Assembly: GCF_007923445.1 (NCBI RefSeq)
Contig: NZ_VOJI01000012.1
Coordinates: 62,001-126,000, forward strand
Direction: 5' to 3'
Source of the DNA: Puniceibacterium confluentis
GTDB lineage: Bacteria > Pseudomonadota > Alphaproteobacteria > Rhodobacterales > Rhodobacteraceae
Length of the DNA: 64,000 nt
Shown: piece after piece, positions 28,059-36,630 of the stretch
Position numbering within the stretch: position 1 is the first letter of the stretch
Layout of the letters: the number at the start of each line of letters is the position of its first letter
Notes under the pieces: model-generated
What the model was told of the DNA's origin: nothing
Database searches by the model: none
The model's input: the letters and a program-made list of their open reading frames with translations, nothing else
Program-made: the position numbers and the translations under genes

Positions 28059-28488
28059 CAACACATAAAATTTCTGTGTAACATCAATATATTGGTGTTG
28101 GGGACCGCACTCCCATCCCCCATTTTGTCCACCATTTTAAAACTGATAGGTACTGAGAACGTGCCAACCTCAAAAGCTTGAATTGGCGATGCGTTAGTCA
28201 AGCGATGGAGCCGGTAGCCGCTGTTGACGGCGTCGAGAATCCCCCCCCCCACTCTTTCAACTTTTTTCCTTCAAATCGCCCGTATGGAAAAATGATGAGA
28301 AGCGCCGGTCCACATCCGACGGGCAGTTAGAACCTCACTGCCCCCCCCTTGCGCGCTCACACGAGCTATTGACCCTCGCCGGTGTCGCCGGTGTCGCCGG
28401 TGTCACACACTCGAAAAGCTGCATTAACGTTTACGGTAACCAACCCGCGTCAGTCCCATCCTTTCGGGCGGGGAGACCTGACCAACCT
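28059..28488. other. Left end of island, no gene seen
   Basis: About 430 bp between the tRNA and the first island gene. It is lower in GC, contains runs of C and a CCCCCATTTT stretch resembling one near the integrase start, plus a 9-bp tandem repeat. It probably holds integrase arm sites. No convincing reading frame was found. Confidence 0.5.
28378..28404. repeat. Three tandem copies of GCCGGTGTC
   Basis: A 9-bp unit repeated three times without change, in the noncoding left end of the island about 85 bp beyond the stop of the first gene. Iteron-like by form only. Confidence 0.7.
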
Positions 28489-28746
28489 CTATCCGCGAGG
28501 TTTCGATAATTCGCGCAATATCGCACGAACAGCCGCCAACTCGGCCACCGTCTGCTTTGCTCTCATGCCGTGCTTGTAGAACGTGTTCGACTGGCCTGGC
28601 GGTGCGCCACCGCCCGCACCATGCATCCGGCAAACGCGCCAACCGCGAACGGCGGGGTTCTTACAGGGAAAGCCGGTCCGCTTGCTGTGTGCCGTGCATC
28701 GCGGGGCATCATGCGCGCTTTGCATGGGGTTGGCGTCAGTATTCAT
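28489..28746 (-). CDS. HGG-motif small protein of mobile elements (Cys/His zinc-ribbon-like)
   Basis: Protein of 85 aa with CTAHSKRTGFPCKNPAVRGW, then CRMHGAGGGAPPGQSNTFYKHG. This is the C-x-A-x-S-K-x-T-G-x-x-C pattern with an HGG motif often found in prophage and island modules. Cys and His spacing suggests a small zinc-binding fold. The function is not established; a packaging or DNA-binding role is a guess. It follows the 172-aa gene by 8 bp and is the last gene of the minus-strand replication unit. Confidence 0.75.
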   Translation of the reverse strand: MNTDANPMQSAHDAPRCTAHSKRTGFPCKNPAVRGWRVCRMHGAGGGAPPGQSNTFYKHGMRAKQTVAELAAVRAILRELSKPRG

Positions 28747-28754
28747 GGTCAGCC

Positions 28755-29273
28755 CTACCCCCCGTGCGTCACGGGACCAACGATGGCTTGCCCGCCTTCG
28801 TGAACCGTCACACGTTCGACCCTGACCACCTGTTGCGCCTTGGCGCGGTATTTCTTCAGAGCGTCCATCTGCGCCAGATAGGTGCGGCTCAGTCGGGTCA
28901 TTGACCGCTCATAGCTTTCCCGCAGGGTCCAGTTTGGCGCGTCGGACATGCGTTCTGACGTAATGGCGAGCGCTACATGGGTTGCGCCCATCTGAGTCAC
29001 GAGCATGGCCTCGATGCCGTCTCGAGGTTCAATGTCCTCTGCCAATGCAATGACGAAGTCGCGATAGATCGCTGATTGCACACCCAATACCTGCATCGCA
29101 CTGACCAGAACCCCGCTTGCAGCGGCGCGTGATTTCATGCCGTAATATTCGCGAGCGTGGTCCGCGTCTTCCAGCTCAATCGTGACATCCTTGGGGTCAG
29201 AGGTTTTGAACCTCGGCGCTTTCCGCTTGCCGCGCTCACTAGTGGTCATTTCGTTCCGTTCGACATTAGCCAT
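28755..29273 (-). CDS. Conserved hypothetical protein of island
   Basis: Protein of 172 aa, charged N-terminus (KRKAPRFKTSDPKD) followed by a helical domain with QMGATHVALAITSERMSDAPNW and YERSMTRLSRTYLAQMDALKKYRAKA, which looks like a coiled helix pair. I do not recognise a named domain. It sits between the DUF3987 module and the HGG gene, tightly packed, which supports that it is real. Confidence 0.7.
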   Translation of the reverse strand: MANVERNEMTTSERGKRKAPRFKTSDPKDVTIELEDADHAREYYGMKSRAAASGVLVSAMQVLGVQSAIYRDFVIALAEDIEPRDGIEAMLVTQMGATHVALAITSERMSDAPNWTLRESYERSMTRLSRTYLAQMDALKKYRAKAQQVVRVERVTVHEGGQAIVGPVTHGG

Positions 29274-29285
29274 CGGCTTGCGTCC

Positions 29286-29657
29286 CTATTGAAGATGGAT
29301 TTCAGTTCGTTCCCATCGTTGCGTGATGCCGTTCCAGCCTCGACCATCTGGCCCGTGCCGTTCCCAGATGGTCAGCCGCCGCCAGTCGTGGGGCGAGACG
29401 ATGCGGCCCGTCCAGGTGACCGGGTTTCCCGACTCGGACCAGCCGTGCGGATAGCGTTCAGGGGGTTGTGCCGTGCCGTGCGGACTTTCGGGATTTGCCG
29501 CCGGGGGGCGTGCGACATGTGCGACTTGTGCGACACGGGGCATAAGTTCGGGGCCTGGTGTCGCCATTGTCGCACATGTCGCACCGGGGGGCGGGTTGGA
29601 ACACGGCATTTCGGCCCCGCCGATGTCGGCCAGCGCAGCCTGCGCATCAAACCACAT
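29286..29657 (-). CDS. Small Trp-rich hypothetical protein of island
   Basis: Protein of 123 aa. A short N-terminal helix (MWFDAQAALADI) is followed by a low-complexity Pro/Ala/Thr region with repeated VAQVAHVA, then a conserved-looking tail with TWTGRIVSPHDWRRLTIWERHG. The start ATG at 29657 overlaps the end of the DUF3987 gene by 11 bp, so it is probably translationally coupled. The function is unknown. Confidence 0.65.
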   Translation of the reverse strand: MWFDAQAALADIGGAEMPCSNPPPGATCATMATPGPELMPRVAQVAHVARPPAANPESPHGTAQPPERYPHGWSESGNPVTWTGRIVSPHDWRRLTIWERHGPDGRGWNGITQRWERTEIHLQ

Positions 29658-31146
29658 CGCGACCGCCCCGGACGATGCGCCAGACTTCCTTGCGCGCCGC
29701 CCCGCGCGCAATCGTTCCGGGATCCAGCGGGACCACCCAGCCGTGCTTTTCCAGCAGCGTCAACGCGCTGCGTGCTTTTGGGCTTTCACGAAGTGCGCGG
29801 ACAGGAGCCAGTCGGACGACATCTCGGACAAGCACATCCGGTTCCGGCCAGCTTTCCAGCAGCCACTTGCGCAGCTTTTCCGCACGGTCGATGTCCGTCG
29901 ATACCGTCGCCGCATCGGCCAGCCTCGCCGCCTCGGACAGATAGAATTGCGCCAGGGTGATGGCATCGGCCATGTCCTGCGCCTGCACCTCGGGCGCGTC
30001 CAGATCCCGCCAGAGGGTCAGCACGCCTGCGATGCGCGCCGCCTGTTCCGCCGCCTTTGAGCCGTAGCCGGTGACATGCGACAGGTCACCCCCCGATGCC
30101 TGCTCCGCCTCTATGGCGTCCGAGAACGGCACCAGCAGCGCCCGCGCGCCGGGACTGAGCGCCAGAGTGCGCGGCAGCAGTTCCCGCGTATCCGGGTCCA
30201 TCGGCAAAGGGGCCTCAAGGATGGCGTGCAGCCGGTTACCAAAGCCATGCAGCGCGGTGTCGTCGCTTCGGGTCAGGCTGTGCAACCGGGTGCCGATAGT
30301 GCTGGGCGGTTCACACATCAGAAAGCGCGGCAGAAAGCCGGTGTCACCTGCCATCGGATCGGCCATGAAGGCGTGCGCCACGCCAGGCTGCACCATCAGG
30401 TGCACCGCCAGCCGCCGCCCGTAGAGGGTCAAACTGCCGTCACCCTGCCGGGTGCGCCGGATGGCATTGCCCTGCCACAGGTCATTGAGCGCAGCGAGGG
30501 TCTTTTGCCGGTTGTCCGACGACATCGCGAAGCCGCCAAGGAATTGTCCGCCTTCGTCCGAAAAGATGCCAAGGCTTGGCTGGCCCGACGCAAAGAGCCG
30601 GGTCAGCCCTTCGAAGGTCGGTTCGGTCACCGTGCGGTCAGTCGACGGTGGCGCAGCAGGTTCGCCGCCCAGCGCCGCCAGATCCGCCTGTGACGCGGTG
30701 CGCTTTTCGCCCTTGCCCTTGCGCGCCTCGCCCAGGATGCGGTCCCGCTCGCCTTTCCAGAGCGCATGGGCATTCTGCCAGGTGGTCACGTCGTCGCGTT
30801 GCGCCCTGGCCTGTTCCTTCTCGAAAGTGCGCAGCGCCGACATCAGCGGCGCGTCGCAGCTTGATTTACGCTCGCCGCTCGCCGCGATGGTCAGGGCATA
30901 GAGTGACAACGGACGCGGCCCGCCCAGGGTTTCCACATCGGCAAAGCCCTGCACGGCCAACGACGCGACCGCCAGTGCCGATGCTGCCGGGATAGCGACA
31001 GGCGCAAGGGTCTGGCCCTGTACCGCCTCCACCGCGCTGCGCAGCGGCCCCAGAGCCGCGACAGGATAGGAAGCACCCGAACGGACTTCGCGCAACAGCG
31101 GTTGCGGACCCTCGGCATTGAACGGGATCGGTTCGGGAGCATTCAT
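29647..31146 (-). CDS. DUF3987 family protein (primase-helicase-like replication module)
   Basis: Protein of 499 aa matching the DUF3987/YfjI-type family found in satellites and integrated plasmids. The region with SLYALTIAASGERKSS resembles a degenerate P-loop, and GIFSDEGGQFLGGFAMSSDNR contains the SDEGG motif typical of the family. These proteins are thought to act with a Toprim primase in element replication. The ATG at 31146 overlaps the primase stop by 4 bp; a GTG at 31152 is the alternative. Confidence 0.82.
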   Translation of the reverse strand: MNAPEPIPFNAEGPQPLLREVRSGASYPVAALGPLRSAVEAVQGQTLAPVAIPAASALAVASLAVQGFADVETLGGPRPLSLYALTIAASGERKSSCDAPLMSALRTFEKEQARAQRDDVTTWQNAHALWKGERDRILGEARKGKGEKRTASQADLAALGGEPAAPPSTDRTVTEPTFEGLTRLFASGQPSLGIFSDEGGQFLGGFAMSSDNRQKTLAALNDLWQGNAIRRTRQGDGSLTLYGRRLAVHLMVQPGVAHAFMADPMAGDTGFLPRFLMCEPPSTIGTRLHSLTRSDDTALHGFGNRLHAILEAPLPMDPDTRELLPRTLALSPGARALLVPFSDAIEAEQASGGDLSHVTGYGSKAAEQAARIAGVLTLWRDLDAPEVQAQDMADAITLAQFYLSEAARLADAATVSTDIDRAEKLRKWLLESWPEPDVLVRDVVRLAPVRALRESPKARSALTLLEKHGWVVPLDPGTIARGAARKEVWRIVRGGRDVV

Positions 31147-32024
31147 GCGCACTTCCCTTTCATGTTGAGGATGTCGTTCCAGTCTTGACCTTCTGGGGCA
31201 GGCAGCAGCGACACGACCCAGCCAAGGGCGTGCGCCCGTTCAGCCAGCGCGTGCGCCGCATCGCGGCCCGGTATGTCGCCATCGGCAGCTATCGTCAGCT
31301 TGTAGGGTCGGTCAGGCAGGCGCAGCGCCCGGATGCCCGACGTTGACAGCGCCGACCAGATCGTCGCAGGGCCGCTCAACAGCCCGCACGACAGCGCCAG
31401 AGCCGTTTCTATACCCTCAGCCACGACAAGCCGGCCGACGCCTTCTGACAGGCGGACAGCGCCGCCAGCAGTCGCGCCCAGCATCGCCTTGGCCGGTTCG
31501 ACAGCGGCCTTGCCGGTGCCATCGGCGCGCAGATAGGTGCGATGCACCGCGAAGCCGCCCCCCCCTTCCACCAGCGCCACCAACGCCGGAAACCGCCTGG
31601 CGGTCGGATGCCAGCAGGCCGGGGCAAAGCGCAGGGTCTGGGACAGGGGGCAGGTGATGCCCCGCCCCCTCAGATAGGTTTCCGCCAGAGTGCCGGTGAC
31701 AGGTGCCGCCGCGTCCCACAGGTGCCGGGCCTGCGCCACCCGCTTAACGACCTCGGCCTGCTCCTCGGCCCTGCGTCGCGCCAGTTCGCCAGGGTCAGGC
31801 GGCGTGTAGCTGCCGCGCGTGATACCGGATGCCGCCGCGATGTCGCGAAACGTGCAGCCGGATTTCTTGCAGTGCAGCAGCAGCCTCCCGTCGTCGCCGT
31901 CGGCAACAGTCAGGGCGTTCTGGCCCTTGCGACCTTCTGGCTGGCACACCGGACAGGGTGCCACGCCATAGCGGCGATACCACTTGCCGCCAAGTTCAGA
32001 GGTAAGGGTACGTGCGCAATTCAT
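31143..32024 (-). CDS. Toprim-domain primase-like protein with zinc finger
   Basis: Protein of 293 aa. The N-terminus has a CHC2-like zinc ribbon (CPVCQPEGRKGQNAL, CKKSGC) around residues 25-60. The C-terminal half is a Toprim fold with VVAEGIETALAL (catalytic Glu) and LTIAADGDIPGRDAA (DxD-like). It is the likely primase of the island. The ATG at 32024 is used because MNCARTLTSELGGKWYRRYG leads straight into the zinc finger and overlaps the upstream small gene by 4 bp. Confidence 0.85.
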   Translation of the reverse strand: MNCARTLTSELGGKWYRRYGVAPCPVCQPEGRKGQNALTVADGDDGRLLLHCKKSGCTFRDIAAASGITRGSYTPPDPGELARRRAEEQAEVVKRVAQARHLWDAAAPVTGTLAETYLRGRGITCPLSQTLRFAPACWHPTARRFPALVALVEGGGGFAVHRTYLRADGTGKAAVEPAKAMLGATAGGAVRLSEGVGRLVVAEGIETALALSCGLLSGPATIWSALSTSGIRALRLPDRPYKLTIAADGDIPGRDAAHALAERAHALGWVVSLLPAPEGQDWNDILNMKGKCA

Positions 32025-32119
32025 TGGCCCGCCCCCCAGATCAAGGCGGCAAGCGCGTTCGCCTGCGCTTCGGTCAAGCCGTGAAGGCGACGCAGGTAGA
32101 GGATTTGCAGACGGCTCAT
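32021..32119 (-). CDS. Small 32-aa protein in island operon
   Basis: Tiny gene encoding MSRLQILYLRRLHGLTEAQA followed by 12 further residues ending IWGAGQ. It overlaps the upstream gene stop and the downstream primase start by ATGA on both sides (32116-32119 and 32021-32024), which is strong evidence of a real translated unit. Its composition (a short basic helix with LTEAQANALAALIWG) suggests a helical peptide. The function is unknown. Confidence 0.65.
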   Translation of the reverse strand: MSRLQILYLRRLHGLTEAQANALAALIWGAGQ

Positions 32120-32403
32120 GCTGCACCGCCTTCCTCGGACAGCACCTTGGCGCTAGGAGGGAATTTCAGACGCGCGCGGTCGATGTCCGATGCCAGACGA
32201 TAATGCGCAATGTTTTCGGTGCCGCGATATTCGGCAACTATCGGCCATTCGTATTTCGATTTCAGCGTGTGAACGATAGCGCCAAGCCTCCAACCGTTCA
32301 CCTCGCGGAATTCGGTCTTGTGGGTAATGGTGCGGCCATCAAGCAGTGCTTTGCAGCACCAGTAAACTTGGGTAGGGTTACTGAACCAGCGGTCAGATGC
32401 CAT
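32116..32403 (-). CDS. Winged-helix-like small protein of island
   Basis: Protein of 95 aa starting MASDRWFSNPTQVYWCCKAL, with KTEFREVNGWRLGAIVHTLKSKYEWPIVAEYRG. The pattern (basic residues, RLGAIVHTLK recognition-helix-like, wing) fits the helix-turn-helix proteins placed upstream of primases in this island type. The start at 32403 has AAAGGA 8 nt upstream; an ATG at 32424 is possible. First gene of the primase unit. Confidence 0.65.
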   Translation of the reverse strand: MASDRWFSNPTQVYWCCKALLDGRTITHKTEFREVNGWRLGAIVHTLKSKYEWPIVAEYRGTENIAHYRLASDIDRARLKFPPSAKVLSEEGGAA

Positions 32404-32475
32404 GATGCAATCCTTTAATTCCATTGAATTAAAGGGCGGGCGAAGCTATTAAAGCGTTGTGATATGAAGCCTCGG

Positions 32476-32504
32476 CCCCGCCCTGTTTCGGCGGGGTCTT
32501 TTTT
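32476..32504 (+). terminator. Intrinsic terminator between island HTH gene and alpA
   Basis: CCCCGCC (32476-32482), a 7-nt loop, GGCGGGG (32490-32496), then TCTTTTTT. On the plus strand this is a perfect intrinsic terminator. The neighbouring genes are on the minus strand, where it could still act as the alpA hairpin; it may block plus-strand read-through into the island operon. Confidence 0.7.
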
Positions 32505-32688
32505 ATGCCGCAGTAGACGGACGCTGCGCCAACCAGTGGGCAATGACGCTTTCCGGCCAGGCGACAGCGCGGCGTCCAATACGTACCGGGCGGGGAAATT
32601 CGCCTCGGTCCATCATGTCGTAAATGGTGGACCGGCTGAGGCCGGTAGCGGCTTCAACTGCGGGGCGGCGTAGGTGATGGTCTGCCAT
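32503..32688 (-). CDS. AlpA family transcriptional regulator
   Basis: MerR-like helix-turn-helix protein of 61 aa (LRRPAVEAATGLSRSTIYDMMDRGEFPRPVRIGRRAVAW). This is the AlpA/excisionase type that controls integrase and excision in P4-like islands. It stands alone between a terminator and a low-GC region. Recognition is firm although the protein is short. Confidence 0.9.
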   Translation of the reverse strand: MADHHLRRPAVEAATGLSRSTIYDMMDRGEFPRPVRIGRRAVAWPESVIAHWLAQRPSTAA

Positions 32689-32862
32689 GTTGCTTCCTTG
32701 TTGGAGGGTCTAAGTACACTCCGGAAGCGTATTGGCGCTGAGACTTGAATGGGAGTATGCGTAATTATCGAATACTATTTCCAACAAAAATAAATACAAA
32801 AGGCATTGAATTTATTGATGAATTTTCGAAATTCGTGCGGCGCCGTCGAATTTCTGCGCCGA

Positions 32863-33654
32863 TTAACGGGCCTCCCTGAAATTTCTTATGGCATTGCGCA
32901 TTGATGTGTCACCGAAGGTATCACTCAACGCATCTTGGGCCATTTGACGAAGTACCTTCGCAGGCTGTCCAATCGTTCCGTCTGGATAGGTGTCCGTCAA
33001 CCAGCGGACAAGTTTATCAACTTTTCCGGGCCTTCCGGCTTTGCGTCCGTGGATTTGTGTTATTGTACGTTCGCGAACCATTTTTACGGCAAATTCGTTC
33101 ATGCTTTTTCCGACATCTGAGGGAAACACCTCCGCCGGAAAACAGAGCGACCAACCATCCATCCATTGAAGCAGACACGCAAGTCTCTGGTGCCCGCCTT
33201 TTTGGTCATTGGCGCGGTCGAGGTTATGAAAATCAAGAACCCAAAGTTCCTGGTCGATGAAAGTCAGATCTTTGTCGAGCTTGGCAATAGCCGATTCCGC
33301 CGACTTTGCCGTCTGAGGCAAATCGGAAACAACAGTGCCTAAAGTACTTGCTGCCCATGGATCAACTCTCATTACTCTGGCGGTTTGGGGGCAGCAAAGC
33401 CGCGCCTTTCCAGTATTGTCACCAACAAATAAATGGAGAAAAATCCGGGCGGCAGCATCAAGCACAGTTTTTAGGTGAGGGTCCGCGACAGAGACCACAT
33501 TATGCCCTGCACTCAAGTAAATTGCTTTCCGAACGGACTCGCGTTCTAGGCTGTTGCGGAACGTCTCCTCAAGCATCCTAGGCGTAAAGTATCCTTCTGG
33601 ACAAAGCATTCTACGCCCCTGATTTGTACGGATTGCATTGGACGTTATCGGCAT
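32863..33654 (-). CDS. Unknown cargo protein with AT-hook-like motif
   Basis: Protein of 263 aa with no domain I recognise. The N-terminal two thirds look like a mixed alpha/beta domain. A basic stretch IHGRKAGRPGKVDK (about residue 205) resembles an AT hook (GRP core), followed by a C-terminal helical segment (FGDTSMRNAIRNFREAR) that could be DNA binding. Codon use is less GC-rich than the chromosome. It lies in the cargo slot between alpA and the IS, where satellites often carry defence or counter-defence genes; no function is claimed. Confidence 0.6.
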   Translation of the reverse strand: MPITSNAIRTNQGRRMLCPEGYFTPRMLEETFRNSLERESVRKAIYLSAGHNVVSVADPHLKTVLDAAARIFLHLFVGDNTGKARLCCPQTARVMRVDPWAASTLGTVVSDLPQTAKSAESAIAKLDKDLTFIDQELWVLDFHNLDRANDQKGGHQRLACLLQWMDGWSLCFPAEVFPSDVGKSMNEFAVKMVRERTITQIHGRKAGRPGKVDKLVRWLTDTYPDGTIGQPAKVLRQMAQDALSDTFGDTSMRNAIRNFREAR

Positions 33655-33717
33655 CGCGTGGGGGGTTCAATATGTGGGGCTGCATACCTGAGTTGCACTA
33701 GATCTTGCTAAAATCAC

Positions 33718-34553
33718 TAGGCTTAGGACCCAATTATTTTCATGGGGCGGCGTGGTTCACGGTTCAAAAAACGAGCGGTGAACATGTCTGATCTAATCTG
33801 GTTATTCGACGCGCAGATGGCGCGTCTTAAGCCCTGTTTTCCCGAATCTCACGACAAGCTTTGCGTTGATGGCCGTCGTGTTCGTCGAGGTACAATCTTC
33901 ATGAATCGCAACGGCTTACGATGGCGTGACGCACCAAAGGAATATGGCCCCACAAGACACTCTACAACTGTTGGAAGCAATAGAGCGACAAGGGAGGTCA
34001 TGCGCCGATGATGGCCGGTCTGGTCGCTGACCACGGCGAACAGACGACGGCCATTATCGACACCACTTATCTCAAACCCCATTGAACAGCGTCCAGCCTG
34101 GGCGCCAAAAAGCGGGGCGAGGTCGTCTGATTGGCCGAACCAAGGGCCGCATGAACACGAAACTACTTGCCATCCGCGACAGTTAAGAAGGTCCACTGAG
34201 TCTGTTCGTGACCGCCGGTCAGGTCAGCGACTACATCGGCGCGCGGGCGCTGCTGAGCAGTCTGCCGGATGTCGAATTTCTGCTTGGCAATCGGAGGTCA
34301 TGACGCTGACTGGTTCAGAGAAACGTTGAAAGACAGAGGAATACGCGCCTGCATATCTGGCCGACAGCAACGTAAGACAGTCATCCGATACGACAAGCGT
34401 CGTTACAAACGCCGCAACCGAATTGAGATCATGTTCGGCAGGTCGAAGGACTGGCGGCGTGTCGCAACCCGCTACGACCGCTGCCCCAAGGCCTTCCTCT
34501 CCCCAATCGCCCTCGCTGCACTCGACATTTATTGGCTATGCGTCCTGAGCCTA
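33718..34553 (+). mobile_element. Degenerate IS5-family (IS427-like) insertion sequence
   Basis: About 836 bp bounded by imperfect inverted repeats: TAGGCTTAGGACCCA at 33718 and the complement of TAGGCTCAGGACGCA ending at 34553. Internal reading frames resemble an IS5/IS427 transposase but are broken by several frameshifts, so the copy is dead. Confidence 0.75.
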
Positions 34554-34556
34554 TGA
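33784..34556 (+). pseudogene. IS5-family transposase, frameshifted
   Basis: Pieces in different frames are MSDLIWLFDAQMARLKPCFP with RNGLRWRDAPKEYGP (N-terminus), then TKGRMNTKLLAIRD, VTAGQVSDYIGARALL, and RRYKRRNRIEIMFGRSKDWRR with ALAALDIYWL (C-terminus). The order is that of an intact IS427-type transposase; at least three frame changes or stops separate the pieces. Confidence 0.8.
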
Positions 34557-34773
34557 ACAGCCTGGGCAGCCTAACATTTTGCGCGACAGCCTTCGCAAAA
34601 CTCTGGCGTTCATCACTCCTGCCTGGCTATCGGCGAACGCCTACTGTTCACGCCGACAATTAGAATTTGCAACGAATCGATAGGGCGCGCAGGGTTCTTT
34701 CTGAGATCGATATTTTCGCGCTCTCCCGACAGGTCAATATTTGAATTTGTATGCTGGCGAAGGAGATTTCGTC

Positions 34774-36630
34774 ATGGCGGACATTTTTGGTGACATTTTT
34801 CCAGACAACGCATTGTCAGGTAATCAGAAGGGTAAGAAACAGTACCTAGAGGCGCACCCCGGTGACAGGGTCTTTGGCGACGTCCTGACAATGCGCGACA
34901 GTTCTAAGGGTGGCAACGATCAGTTAAACGCAGTGATTGCCGCCGGATTCTTCGAACTTTACGGCGATGCGTTCACCATTAGTCATGCCTCCAGAGGCGG
35001 CAATGATGTGCTGAGCGTCGGGGATGGCAGCGGGAGCTATGAGCTCTACGGCGATGCCAGATTCTTGTACGACGACACGCGGGGTGGCAACGACACGCTT
35101 AGTTCCGGAAGCGGCACGGGATCCTTTTGGCTCCAGGGGGATGCGGCCGGTCTGTATGGCAGTTCCCAGGGGGGCAATGACTTGCTCGTCACCGGGGGGG
35201 GGACCGCGCTGCACAGTCTTATCGGTGATGCCAACGTCATGTACGGATTGTCGCGCGGTGGGAATGACACGCTTATCGCCGGGGATGGTAGCGGCGTCTA
35301 TGAACTTTTGGGGGATGCGGGGAGCATGTCGAACAGCGCCCGGGGGGGTAACGACGTGCTGACCGCCGGAGATGGAAGCGCTGAATATACTCTTATCGGT
35401 GATGCCGTCAGAATGGACCAAGAAACGAGGGGCGGCCACGATGTGCTGACCGCTGGGAACGGCAGCGGCATTTATCGCCTGTACGGTGATGCGCAGAGCA
35501 TGTCCGGCACTGCGCGCGGAGGCAACGACATGCTTGCCGCAGGGGACGGCGACGGAACATATGAGCTCTGGGGCGATGCCGGGGCCATGTACGACAGCGC
35601 CCGAGGCGGAAACGACGTGCTGACCGGTGGGGACGGCAGTGGCAAATACTCCCTCTACGGTGATGCGCAGTCCATGCACGGCACCACCCGGGGGGGGCAT
35701 GACAAACTGATCGACGGAAATGGTACGGGAGAAACTATCCTGCTTGTCGGGGATGCGCTCACAATGACCGACAGCGCCCGGGGCGGCAATGACACGCTCA
35801 CCGCCGGGGATGGCCGACAGCACAGCGAACTTTACGGTGATGCAGGTGAAATGCGCCATAATACCCGGGGCGGCAACGACGTGATGACTTCCGGAAGCGG
35901 CAGTGGAACTTACAAACTCTTTGGCGAAGCGGAATTGATGGTTGGGAGCGCCCGAGGCGGCAATGATGTCATGACCGCCGGGGATGGCACCGGGAGCCAT
36001 GTGCTTTATGGCGAGGCGGACGCCATGTACTTCCAGACCCGGGGCGGCGACGATGTGCTGACCGCCGGGAATGGCGACGGGAGCTATTCACTCTACGGTG
36101 AAGCAGACATCATGGACGGCAACGTTCGCGGTGGCGCCGATGTGCTGACGGCAGGGAACGGCAGCGGCACCTATGCGCTCTACGGAGATGCATCTGATTT
36201 GTTCGGTCCTTGCCTGGGCGGCAACGATCTGCTCATCGCAGGGAACGGCAGCGCCGACTATCGGCTCTACGGCGATGGCAGGACCATGTCCTTTGGGGCT
36301 CGCGGTGGCAACGATGTGCTCATCAGCGGCACCGGGAAAGACTCGATGTACGGAGATGCATCGCATATGGATGAGGACTCCACCGGCGGCGCCGATACCT
36401 TCGTCTTTCTGCAGAACAGCGGCGCCGATGACATCATTTTTGATTTCAGGCAGCAGGACCGGGATCAGATAGATGTCAGCGATTATGGCATCATCGATCT
36501 TGCTGGTTTCTATGACATATCGGACGATGGGATCAACACCGTCATTGCATTCGACAATGCTAATCAGGTTACCTTGGCAGGCTTTGCCGATTGGACTCGT
36601 CTGACGGAAGCGGATTTCAACTTCGCCTGA
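34774..36630 (+). CDS. RTX-like repeat protein, probable type I-secreted
   Basis: Protein of 618 aa made of about 18 near-regular 29-residue repeats with the core ARGGNDVLTAGDGSG and the linker LYGDA, ending in a C-terminal RTX-type cap (ADTFVFLQNSGADDIIFDF, then DQIDVSDYG and TEADFNFA). GGNDxL is an RTX/calcium-binding beta-roll half-motif; the regular spacing to LYGDA is unlike plain nonapeptide RTX arrays. There is no N-terminal signal peptide, which fits C-terminal type I secretion. The ATG at 34774 has AGGAG 9 nt upstream. No secretion genes are nearby. Calcium binding and surface role are inferred. Confidence 0.8.
   Translation: MADIFGDIFPDNALSGNQKGKKQYLEAHPGDRVFGDVLTMRDSSKGGNDQLNAVIAAGFFELYGDAFTISHASRGGNDVLSVGDGSGSYELYGDARFLYDDTRGGNDTLSSGSGTGSFWLQGDAAGLYGSSQGGNDLLVTGGGTALHSLIGDANVMYGLSRGGNDTLIAGDGSGVYELLGDAGSMSNSARGGNDVLTAGDGSAEYTLIGDAVRMDQETRGGHDVLTAGNGSGIYRLYGDAQSMSGTARGGNDMLAAGDGDGTYELWGDAGAMYDSARGGNDVLTGGDGSGKYSLYGDAQSMHGTTRGGHDKLIDGNGTGETILLVGDALTMTDSARGGNDTLTAGDGRQHSELYGDAGEMRHNTRGGNDVMTSGSGSGTYKLFGEAELMVGSARGGNDVMTAGDGTGSHVLYGEADAMYFQTRGGDDVLTAGNGDGSYSLYGEADIMDGNVRGGADVLTAGNGSGTYALYGDASDLFGPCLGGNDLLIAGNGSADYRLYGDGRTMSFGARGGNDVLISGTGKDSMYGDASHMDEDSTGGADTFVFLQNSGADDIIFDFRQQDRDQIDVSDYGIIDLAGFYDISDDGINTVIAFDNANQVTLAGFADWTRLTEADFNFA
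34870..36390 (+). repeat. Tandem 87-bp units encoding 29-residue RTX-like repeats
   Basis: About 18 copies, nearly all exactly 87 bp. One unit (around 35720) carries an extra residue. The strongest conserved positions are L-x-G-D/E-A, M, R-G-G-N-D-x-L/M and G-x-G. Confidence 0.8.

Noticed and set aside
28378-28404. Possible CRISPR-like repeat
   Set aside because: The three 9-bp units are contiguous, with no spacers; no array and no cas genes in the window.
34924-36000. Minus-strand 358-codon frame in the RTX-like gene
   Set aside because: Antisense shadow of the 87-bp repeats.
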